From the NCBI GenBank assembly GCA_031119155.1, contig JAVHYH010000076.1:1-13666 (forward strand): a DNA stretch of 13,666 nucleotides, written 5' to 3'. Position numbers and translations under genes: made by a program. The notes beneath the pieces were generated by a model. That model saw only the letters and a list, made by a program, of their open reading frames with translations. It was not told where the DNA came from and did not search any database. Source of the DNA: Brevundimonas sp. (GTDB taxonomy: Bacteria > Pseudomonadota > Alphaproteobacteria > Caulobacterales > Caulobacteraceae). Below, piece after piece: positions 1-5,551 of the stretch (its first letter is position 1; each line of letters starts with the position of its first letter).

Positions 1-662
1 ATGTCGCTGGGCAGGGTGTCCAGGTCGACCGCGCGGGTGCCCGGATCGACGGCCGGGACGGTCACGCCGTCCACCGACACGGCGGTGAAGGCGGAGGGGG
101 CGCCGCGCACGTTGATGTAGCGGCCTTCGCCCTGGTCGCGCTGGATGGCGATGCCGGCCACGCGCTGCAGCGATTCCGCGACGTTCGGGTCCGGATAGCG
201 ACCAATGGCGTCGGCGGACAGGACGTTGATGGTGCCGTCGGCGTTGCGCTGCTGGTTCAGCGAGCGGGCGATGCCGTCGGTGATCACGCCGGTGACGATG
301 ACGTCTTCCAGATTGCTCGCATCGACCACGCCCAGGGTGACCGACAGGCTGACGGCTTCACCGCCGGTGGCCGAGATGGTCTGGGACACGTTCGGCAGGC
401 CGATATAGCGCACGTCAAAGGTCGTCTGACCTTCCGGCACGTTCAGAATGAACTGGCCGTTGGCGTCCGACACGGCGCGAGCGCCCGAGCCGCGCACGAT
501 GATCTCGGCGCCGGCAAGGGGCGCGCCCTCGGCGTTGATGACGCGGCCATAGACGGTCGGCGAGACGGCGGCCAGGCCGGCCTGGTCCGCGTTCGCGGCC
601 ATGGCCGGGCTGGCGGCGGCGAACGTCAGGACGCTCGCGCTCATGAGCAGGTGCAGCTTCAT
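1..662 (-). CDS. TonB-dependent outer-membrane receptor, N-terminal part (cut by window edge)
   Basis: The first 220 residues are present; the rest lies beyond position 1. A signal peptide (residues 1-22, ending SPAMA) is followed by a carboxypeptidase regulatory-like domain (about 36-112, starting VYGRVINAEGAPLAGAEI). A TonB-box-like segment EDVIVTG (119-125) comes next, then the start of the plug domain. The plug segment GRYPDPNVAESLQRVAGI and the later RDQGEGRYINVRG are typical of the Xanthomonas/Caulobacter class of TonB receptors, which take up large or scarce substrates with energy from TonB-ExbB-ExbD. The ATG start is chosen because the signal peptide begins there; a weak GGGGAT lies upstream. 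The gene is divergent from a phytase gene, so inositol phosphates or their breakdown products are a reasonable guess for the ligand, but the visible sequence does not show specificity. The family assignment is firm and the substrate is inferred. Confidence 0.93.
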   Translation of the reverse strand, partial: MKLHLLMSASVLTFAAASPAMAANADQAGLAAVSPTVYGRVINAEGAPLAGAEIIVRGSGARAVSDANGQFILNVPEGQTTFDVRYIGLPNVSQTISATGGEAVSLSVTLGVVDASNLEDVIVTGVITDGIARSLNQQRNADGTINVLSADAIGRYPDPNVAESLQRVAGIAIQRDQGEGRYINVRGAPSAFTAVSVDGVTVPAVDPGTRAVDLDTLPSD

Positions 663-784
663 TTTCGATGATCCCCATCCCCGGCGACATTTCGCCTTGG
701 GCTTGGAGGTCGCCCTTACTGCTCGCCGACGACGCCTCAGCGACGAAACAGCGACGCTGGCTTCTAGGTTTTCGAACGCAGTTG

Positions 785-838
785 TGACGATTGATCGCCG
801 CACTGACGGTTGGTCACGAAGTTGACGCCGAAGCGTCA
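785..838. repeat. Three TGACG units at 19-bp spacing, candidate operator array
   Basis: TGACG starts at 785, 804 and 823. Unit 2 contains TGAC-N5-GTCA (804-816) and unit 3 contains TGAC-N8-GTCA (823-838), so each is partly dyad-symmetric, as expected for a dimeric regulator. The binding protein is unknown. Position between the receptor and phytase genes suggests control of one or both. Confidence 0.45.
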
Positions 839-879
839 CCGGACCGTTCTTGACCCCTTCCGAAAACGCGTGATCTGCC

Positions 880-899
880 GCTCCTGAAGACCCTGGAGC
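880..899 (+). promoter_or_regulatory. Leader hairpin masking the phytase ribosome binding site
   Basis: GCTCC (880-884) can pair with GGAGC (895-899) across a 10-nt loop. The right arm holds the only good Shine-Dalgarno sequence (GGAG, 895-898), 9 nt before the ATG at 908. The stem is only 5 bp, so the fold is a possibility read from the sequence, not a demonstrated structure. Confidence 0.3.
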
Positions 900-907
900 C
901 CGCCCAC

Positions 908-2008
908 ATGACTGTCCGGACCCTGATCACCACCGTCGCCGCAGCGGCGCTGCTGGCGGCCTGCGCCACTCACGAGGTCGATTATCAGGGCGAGGGCGAA
1001 GGCGTGGTCGGCGCGGGCTCGCCGGTCCACGCCGTGCTTGAGACTCCATCCGTCGGCACCGCCGGCGAGGACGCCGCCGACGATCCCGCCGTCTGGGCCT
1101 CGGCCACGCCCGTCAATGTGAAGGGCGCGAGCGTCGGGGGCTGGGTGGCCGGCACCGACAAGAAGGCGGGTCTCTACATCTATGGTCTCGACGGGACGAT
1201 CCTGCAGTTCCTGCCCGAGGGCCTGCTGAACAATGTGGACGTGGTCGAAGGGCTGAGCGTCGGCGGACGTCCGCAGGTGGTGTTGGGCGCCAGCGACCGG
1301 ACGCCAGGCAAGACCGGCATCGCCCTGTATGTCTTCGATCCGGCGGGAACCGGCGACAACGCCGTGCGCCCGTGGGGCAATATCGCCACCGACGTGGTCG
1401 AGCCCTACGGTTTCTGCTTCGCTCGCCGTGGAAGCGAGGTCCATGCCATTCTGGTCGGCCACGAAGGCGAACTGCGCCAGTTCGTGCTGACGGTCGGCGC
1501 CGACGGTCAGCCCTCGGCCCGGCTGGTGCGTCGCGCCGAAGTCGGCTCCATCTCCGAAGGCTGCGCCGCCGACGAGGCGACCAACGCCCTCTACATCGCC
1601 GAGGAGAATGTCGGGGTCTGGCGCTATGACCTCGATCCGGCTTCGGGCGCCGCGCGCACCCTGATCCAGCCGATCGCGCCGGGCGTTCTGGTCGCGGACG
1701 CGGAGGGCCTGACGATCCTGCAGAACGGTGCCGCCCGCTACCTGATCGGCTCCAGCCAGGGCGACTCGACCTTCCCGGTGTGGCGCATCGACGGCTCGGC
1801 GCCGGAGTACAAGGGGCGGTTCGTGGTCACCGACGGCAATGGCGTCGACGGGATCACCGGCACCGACGGACTGGACGCCCTGGGCGGCCGCGTCAGCGAT
1901 CGCTTCCCGGAGGGCGTGGTCGTCATCCAGGACGATGTGAACGACGTCGGCACGCAGAATTTCAAATATGTGGATTGGCGCGACATCCGGGCCGCGCTCG
2001 GGCTCTAG
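908..2008 (+). CDS. Beta-propeller phytase (3-phytase family), probable outer-membrane lipoprotein
   Basis: The 366-residue protein matches the calcium-dependent beta-propeller phytases, which strip phosphate from inositol hexakisphosphate. Visible family signatures are DAADDPAVW (55-63), GTDKKAGLYIYGLDG (82-96), NNVDV (108-112), EGCAADE (217-223) followed by YIAEENVGVWRY (229-240), GSSQGDSTFPVWR (271-283) and a closing NFKYVDW (351-357). In known members the Asp/Glu-rich segments bind the calcium ions that hold the phosphates. The N-terminus is a lipoprotein signal with lipobox LAAC, so Cys19 should be lipidated; Ala at +2 does not give the classic Asp retention signal, so the outer membrane is expected. 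Length fits one catalytic propeller. GGAG at 895-898 supports the ATG. The divergent TonB receptor suggests coupled phytate capture and hydrolysis. The stop overlaps that of the convergent downstream gene by 4 nt. Confidence 0.93.
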   Translation: MTVRTLITTVAAAALLAACATHEVDYQGEGEGVVGAGSPVHAVLETPSVGTAGEDAADDPAVWASATPVNVKGASVGGWVAGTDKKAGLYIYGLDGTILQFLPEGLLNNVDVVEGLSVGGRPQVVLGASDRTPGKTGIALYVFDPAGTGDNAVRPWGNIATDVVEPYGFCFARRGSEVHAILVGHEGELRQFVLTVGADGQPSARLVRRAEVGSISEGCAADEATNALYIAEENVGVWRYDLDPASGAARTLIQPIAPGVLVADAEGLTILQNGAARYLIGSSQGDSTFPVWRIDGSAPEYKGRFVVTDGNGVDGITGTDGLDALGGRVSDRFPEGVVVIQDDVNDVGTQNFKYVDWRDIRAALGL

Positions 2009-2694
2009 GTCGCCACGAGCCTGGGCCGCGTCCGCCACATGATCAGACCGACGCCCAGCGGGATCAGGTTGTAGATCACGCCCGGCAACCAGGGCGCGGC
2101 GCCCAGAAGCGGGGTCAGGGCCAGCACGGCGGACACCAGCCCGGTCCCGACGCCAACCAGCCAGGTCAGCTCCCATTGCCGCGCGCTGCGCCGGGCGTCT
2201 GCGTCACCGCCCGCCAGCGCCCGGCGCGCCTGGGCGAACAACAGGGCGGTCAGGCCCGCCAGCGCGGCGAAGGCCAGACCGTAGATGACATAGGTCCAGC
2301 GCAGATCGCCGAGGGTGGTCATCAGTCCCCCGCCCGGCAGGCTGCCGCCCGAGATATGATGGGTCGCCGTCTCCGTCAGCAGCCGCAGCGGGAAGACGAA
2401 GACCAGAACGGCGAACACCACCGCCAGACTGAGAAAGGTCGTCCATCCGGTCCTCACCGGGGTCAGCCGCGCCCAGTTGCGATGGGCCAGCCAGAACAGG
2501 GCGATCAGGGCGAAGCCGCAGGCGAAGGCGGGGATCCGGGCCAGCGCCCGGGCCAGATCGGCGAAGGATTGCAGGGGCTCGGCCCCGGCGATGATCAGCA
2601 GCGAGACCGCAAAGGCGAAGGCCGCATCGACGAAGGCGTCGAGCCGCTGCGATTCCGACACCCGGAATGATCTCACGCCCGCCGATCCGTCCAT
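2005..2694 (-). CDS. TMEM175-type (DUF1211) integral membrane protein, putative cation channel
   Basis: This 229-residue protein has about six hydrophobic helices (near 20-37, 52-70, 83-104, 131-155, 174-195 and 198-219). The first helix carries RLDAFVDAAFAFAVSLL (17-33), the position of the R-x3-FSD signature that lines the pore of TMEM175 family channels. Bacterial members are six-helix potassium-permeable channels; the ion passed here is not shown. The Ser of FSD is Val in this protein (F21-V22-D23), an unusual replacement at a conserved spot. A strong GGGGAGGGGG just ahead of the ATG supports the start. It follows the marC-family gene by 18 bp on the same strand, so the two are probably co-transcribed. 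Its TAG stop shares the bases CTAG (2005-2008) with the convergent phytase stop. Confidence 0.75.
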   Translation of the reverse strand: MDGSAGVRSFRVSESQRLDAFVDAAFAFAVSLLIIAGAEPLQSFADLARALARIPAFACGFALIALFWLAHRNWARLTPVRTGWTTFLSLAVVFAVLVFVFPLRLLTETATHHISGGSLPGGGLMTTLGDLRWTYVIYGLAFAALAGLTALLFAQARRALAGGDADARRSARQWELTWLVGVGTGLVSAVLALTPLLGAAPWLPGVIYNLIPLGVGLIMWRTRPRLVAT

Positions 2695-2712
2695 CGCCCC
2701 CTCCCCTCGCTC

Positions 2713-3411
2713 CTATTGGCCGCCGCTCGGATACGGCGTCGTCACGCCCGAGCTGATGATCCCCGGCAGGGCCTCGCCGAGGCCCATCAGGATGAACTGG
2801 ATCGCCAGGGCGCACAGGATCAGCCCCAGCACCCGCACGACGATGGCCAGGCCCACATCCCCCAGGATGCGGCCGATCGGGCCGGTCAGGGCGAAGCAGA
2901 TGAAGGACACCACACAGGCCGCGGCGATGGCGACCAGAGAGGCCGCCGTGCCCGCCGGGCCGATCTTCTCGGCCTCACCCGCCTGAATGATGATCGCCGA
3001 AATCGCCCCCGGCCCGATCATCAGCGGAATGGCGAAGGGCACCACCAGCCGCTGGAAGCGCCGCTTCGCGTAGCCGCGCACGTCCTTCAGATCATTGGCC
3101 GCGTCCTTGTCGGCGAAGCTGGCGATGAAGTCCTCGCGCGCCATGTCGAGGCCGAGCAGCAGCAGAAGAACGCCGCCGGCGATCCGGAACGCCGCCAGCG
3201 AAATGCCGAAGAACTGCAGCAGGCCCAGGCCGGTGAAGAAGAAGAAGCCGAGGAAGACCGCCGCGAACACGCAGATCAGCGCCGAGACCGACACCCGCTG
3301 GCGCAGGCTGGCCCCCGCCGTCGCCGCGGCGAAGATCGGGATATTGCCGATCGGGTCCAGCAAGGCGAACAGGGTCACGAACAGGTTGACCCCCAGATCG
3401 ACCGCGTCCAT
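2713..3411 (-). CDS. MarC family (UPF0056) integral membrane protein
   Basis: This 232-residue protein starts LGVNLFVTLFALLDPIGNIP, the hallmark opening of MarC/YchE-type proteins, and has further signatures FRIAGGVLLLLLGLDM (about 75-90), PFAIPLMIGPGAIS (about 125-138) and a final helix RVLGLILCALAIQFILMGL. About six membrane helices are expected, in the inner membrane. The biochemical role of the family is not established: the early link to multiple antibiotic resistance in E. coli was not upheld, and some relatives have been proposed to be transporters. GAGG with 8-nt spacing precedes the ATG. It is the first gene of a likely two-gene unit with the TMEM175-type gene 18 bp downstream. It is divergent from pyrF across 88 bp, in which I see no clear promoter motif. 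Confidence 0.9.
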   Translation of the reverse strand: MDAVDLGVNLFVTLFALLDPIGNIPIFAAATAGASLRQRVSVSALICVFAAVFLGFFFFTGLGLLQFFGISLAAFRIAGGVLLLLLGLDMAREDFIASFADKDAANDLKDVRGYAKRRFQRLVVPFAIPLMIGPGAISAIIIQAGEAEKIGPAGTAASLVAIAAACVVSFICFALTGPIGRILGDVGLAIVVRVLGLILCALAIQFILMGLGEALPGIISSGVTTPYPSGGQ

Positions 3412-3499
3412 GTGCTGACCTCGCCCCGCAATTCACTCGACCGTCATAAGGGCTGAGCCGCGCCCGCGCGTCCACCCCCGACGGGCAGGAGATCGACGA

Positions 3500-4225
3500 A
3501 TGACGCCCATGCTCACCGATTCACGTCTGATCGTCGGTCTGGATCTGCCCTCGCTGGACGCCGCCCGCGCCATGGTGGAGCGGCTGGAGGGCACGGTGAC
3601 CGCCTACAAGATCGGCCTGACGCTGCTGGCCCGCCCCGGCGGCGTCGCCTTTGCTCATGAGCTGAAGGCCGCCGGCAAGATGGTCTTCCAAGACTGGAAG
3701 CTGCACGACATCGGCGCCCAGGTGGAAGGCGCCGCCCACGCCGTGGCCGAGGGCGGCTGCGATCTGCTGACGGTGCACGCCGAGCCGCAGGTGATGAAGG
3801 GCGCGGTCAAGGGCCGCGACGCCGCCGGAACCGGCACGAAACTGCTGGCCGTCACCGTGATGACCAGCCTGTCCGACGCGGACCTGACCGACATCGGCTA
3901 CGGCTACACCGCCTCCGATCTGGTCGAGCGGCGGGTGCGTCAGGCGCTGGAGTGCGGCGTGGACGGCGTGGTCTCCAGCCCGCTGGAAGCCGGCCGCGTC
4001 CGCGAGATCGCCATCGAGGCCGGCCGTCCGGACTTCCTGATCGTCACCCCCGGCGTGCGTCCCGAAGGCGCCGACAAGGGCGATCAGCAGCGCGTCGCCA
4101 CCCCCCGCGCGGCCATCGAGGCCGGCGCGACCCACCTGGTGGTCGCCCGTCCGGTCGTCGGCGCCGAGAATCCGCTGCGCGCGGCCTCGGCCATCATCGA
4201 GTCGATCGACGGCCTGACCCGCTAG
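3500..4225 (+). CDS. pyrF: Orotidine 5'-phosphate decarboxylase
   Basis: This enzyme makes UMP by removing CO2 from orotidine monophosphate, the last step of de novo pyrimidine synthesis, in the cytoplasm. All expected active-site residues are visible: Asp15 in VGLDLPS, Lys37 in AYKIGL, the catalytic D65-W-K67-L-H-D70 array, the phosphate loop TPGVRP (173-178) and Arg217 in VVARPVV. Length 241 is normal. AGGAG (3487-3491) lies 8 nt before the chosen ATG; a second ATG three codons in (M4) is possible but less well spaced. It ends 3 bp from the convergent Gly/Tyr-rich gene. In the alphaproteobacterial gene order I recall, pyrF is often close to trpF; here they are 8 kb apart. Confidence 0.97.
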   Translation: MTPMLTDSRLIVGLDLPSLDAARAMVERLEGTVTAYKIGLTLLARPGGVAFAHELKAAGKMVFQDWKLHDIGAQVEGAAHAVAEGGCDLLTVHAEPQVMKGAVKGRDAAGTGTKLLAVTVMTSLSDADLTDIGYGYTASDLVERRVRQALECGVDGVVSSPLEAGRVREIAIEAGRPDFLIVTPGVRPEGADKGDQQRVATPRAAIEAGATHLVVARPVVGAENPLRAASAIIESIDGLTR

Positions 4226-4228
4226 GGT

Positions 4229-5062
4229 TCAGCCCCGCTCGCCGGGTTCCTGGCGATACTCCTGCCGCGGCAGGGTGCGACGGGGCGGCGCCGCGCGCTC
4301 GGGCCGGGGCGAGGACCGCACCGGCGGCTCATAGCGCGGCGGCTCCGGCAGATAGGCGGGCGGATAGGGCGCGGCGGCGCGATCGTGGTCGCAGGCGCAG
4401 TCGCGGCGCTCGTCCCGGCCCCTGTAGTCATCCCGGCGGTCGTAATCACGCGCGTCTTCGCGAACCCATCCGCTCTCGCGGGCTTCGTATTCGCTGTAGC
4501 TCTCGCGGACCTCGTAGCGGCTCTCGGCATAGCCTTCGCGGCGCTCGCTGTAGCCATAGCGCCCGCCGCGGTCATATCCGGCGTCGTCGTAGCGGTAGCC
4601 GCAGCGCGACGGGCGATAGTCGTCCCGCCCGAAGCCGGTGACCACATAGCCGAACGGCGCGGACGGACAGCCCGGACGCGACAGGACGCGCTCGTCATAG
4701 ATCGCCGGGCCTCCGGAGTAGTAGGCGCCCGCGTCTCCGCCATAGCCGCCGCCGACGTAGAAGGTGCCGCCACCGACGGCGCCGCCCCGCATGCCGCCGA
4801 CGTCATAGGTCCGGGCGTTCAGATAGCTGCGCGCCGAAGCGCCCGCCGAAGCATAGGCCTGGGCCGAGGCGTTGACGTTCACATTGATGTTCGTGTTGCC
4901 GCCGTGCGGAGGCGCGGGCGGGCGATGACCGCCGCCGCCATGACAACAGGGGGTCGGCGGCTGGGGCTGGTGTCCGCCGCCACCACGGCGATCACCCGCA
5001 TCGGCGGGCGAGGCGACGAGGATCAGCAGGGCGGCGCCGGCCGCGGCGGTGAGCATACGCAT
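4229..5062 (-). CDS. Secreted Gly/Tyr/Arg-rich low-complexity protein, unknown function
   Basis: I do not recognise a characterised family. The 277 residues fall into blocks. A signal peptide (1-22, ending SPADA) comes first. A Gly/His/Pro-rich stretch with a Cys pair (about 23-55) follows, then an alternating N-x-N segment NTNINVNVNASAQAYASAGA. A Gly-rich stretch with YVGGGYGGDAGAYYSGG is next. The long C-terminal part is dense in Tyr, Arg, Asp and Glu (ARDYDRRDDYRGRDERRDC) and closes in a Pro/Arg tail. Six cysteines are scattered (CC, PGC, RCG, CAC). Composition suggests an unstructured or assembling periplasmic or surface protein; the His/Cys clusters could bind metal. These are inferences. 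The start at 5062 is favoured by GGAG at 8-nt spacing (minus strand) and a signal peptide; M3 is an alternative. GC-rich codon use and normal third-position bias support real coding. Confidence 0.72.
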   Translation of the reverse strand: MRMLTAAAGAALLILVASPADAGDRRGGGGHQPQPPTPCCHGGGGHRPPAPPHGGNTNINVNVNASAQAYASAGASARSYLNARTYDVGGMRGGAVGGGTFYVGGGYGGDAGAYYSGGPAIYDERVLSRPGCPSAPFGYVVTGFGRDDYRPSRCGYRYDDAGYDRGGRYGYSERREGYAESRYEVRESYSEYEARESGWVREDARDYDRRDDYRGRDERRDCACDHDRAAAPYPPAYLPEPPRYEPPVRSSPRPERAAPPRRTLPRQEYRQEPGERG

Positions 5063-5068
5063 GTCACG

Positions 5069-5086
5069 GACTCCGTTTCAGGAGCC
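5069..5086 (-). promoter_or_regulatory. Leader hairpin masking the ribosome binding site of the Gly/Tyr-rich gene
   Basis: On the minus strand GGCTCC can pair with GGAGTC(C) over the loop TGAAAC: five Watson-Crick pairs and one G-T. The Shine-Dalgarno GGAG (5071-5074) is inside the stem, 8 nt from the ATG. The left arm and loop share GCTCCTGAA with the phytase leader. The site also contains GACTC (5069-5073), the GANTC target of the CcrM methylase of Caulobacterales. Confidence 0.3.
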
Positions 5087-5137
5087 GTTATGGCGCGCGC
5101 CGGACAGGCCCCGCCCGCCCTTGCACCGACCGGGGGA

Positions 5138-5149
5138 GCGACCGGTCGC
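5138..5149. promoter_or_regulatory. Perfect 12-bp palindrome upstream of the Gly/Tyr-rich gene
   Basis: GCGACCGGTCGC is a perfect 12-bp palindrome about 76 bp before the start of the Gly/Tyr-rich gene, in the 145-bp gap separating it from the DUF1674 gene. The site is plausible for a dimeric repressor. No T-run follows on either strand, so it is not an intrinsic terminator. Confidence 0.3.
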
Positions 5150-5207
5150 GCATTCGCCTCAGAGGGTGGAAATTAACCCTGACTTCTTTTGGCCAGCGGG
5201 CGCCGCG

Positions 5208-5468
5208 TCAGAAATCGACCGCGATGCCCTTCTTTTCCCAGTCGCCGAAACGGGTCGGCTCAGGCCCGCGCGGCCCCCCATGTTCGGTGGCCAACTCGGC
5301 GGCGTCCGCGGCGGCGCGACGATCCGCCGCCTCCAGCAGGGCGCGTCGCGCGACGTCGCTCAGGGGGCGCTCCGGCGTGGCGTGAGGCACGTCGGCGTTG
5401 AACGCGGGGGCCGTTTCGGACGGCTCCCCGGGGGCGACTTCGGGTTGTGGGGTGGGATGATCGGTCAC
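5208..5468 (-). CDS. DUF1674 / SDHAF4-type small protein, probable succinate dehydrogenase assembly factor
   Basis: The 86-residue protein ends in the family signature GGPRGPEPTRFGDWEKKG (64-81) and the terminal VDF. The same C-terminus defines the mitochondrial SDHAF4 proteins, which help FAD-loaded succinate dehydrogenase subunit A join subunit B. Bacterial members are assumed to act likewise, but this is by analogy. The middle part ERPLSDVARRALLEAADRRAA is a short helix typical of the family; the first 30 residues are Pro-rich and disordered. I chose the GTG at 5468 because GCGAGGA lies just before it. The longer in-frame ATG at 5570 would add 34 unrelated residues and overlap the start of the divergent htpX. 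No succinate dehydrogenase gene lies in the window. Confidence 0.85.
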   Translation of the reverse strand: MTDHPTPQPEVAPGEPSETAPAFNADVPHATPERPLSDVARRALLEAADRRAAADAAELATEHGGPRGPEPTRFGDWEKKGIAVDF

Positions 5469-5551
5469 AGCATCCTCGCCTTGAGCCAATGCGTTGCAAT
5501 TCGCAAATTGGGAACGCGGATTTGTCCGCGCCACCGTCGCATTGGATTTCG
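5469..5551. promoter_or_regulatory. Divergent control region between the DUF1674 gene and htpX
   Basis: This 83-bp gap holds two perfect dyads: CAATT-CGCA-AATTG (5497-5510), and CGCGGA-TTTG-TCCGCG (5515-5530) with a 6-bp stem ending 21 bp before the htpX ATG. The second would form a hairpin in the htpX leader if transcription starts upstream of it. CTTGAG (5480-5485) resembles a heat-shock sigma-32 -35 element, but no matching -10 (CCCCAT-like) sits at the right distance, so I do not call that promoter. Confidence 0.4.

Larger units (their letters stand above)
663..907. promoter_or_regulatory. Divergent control region between the TonB receptor and the phytase
   Basis: This 245-bp gap carries no convincing gene. 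Both flanking genes read outward, so it must hold both promoters. The sequence TGACG occurs at 785, 804 and 823, that is at exact 19-bp steps; the first two copies extend to TGACGATTGATC and TGACGGTTGGTC (10 of 12 bases shared). The third copy begins a perfect 6-bp inverted repeat (TGACGC-CGAA-GCGTCA, 823-838). No clear -35/-10 pair was identified. The 19-bp period does not fit the 11-bp repeat of a PhoB box. Confidence 0.55.

Noticed and set aside
785..838. PhoB (Pho box) site in front of the phytase
   Set aside because: The repeat period is 19 bp, not 11 bp, and the half-sites do not match the CTGTCAT core.
836..2176. Minus-strand open frame of 446 codons opposite the phytase
   Set aside because: It is a shadow of the phytase gene, which has a clear signal peptide and family motifs; the shadow is low-complexity and Asp/Arg/Gly-rich.
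4385..5176. Plus-strand hydrophobic open frame opposite the Gly/Tyr-rich gene
   Set aside because: Its Ala/Val runs come from complementing Tyr/Arg/Gly codons. The minus strand has a ribosome binding site and a signal peptide, so it is preferred.
5173..5187. CtrA binding site (TTAA-N7-TTAA) near TTAACCCT
   Set aside because: Only the first half fits; the second half reads TTCT at the required distance.
5480..5510. Sigma-32 heat-shock promoter in front of htpX
   Set aside because: CTTGAG is present but no CCCCAT-like -10 lies at a suitable distance.
5447..5551. N-terminal extension of htpX from an upstream ATG
   Set aside because: The added 35 residues are not membrane-like or conserved in HtpX and would overlap the divergent DUF1674 gene and its promoter.
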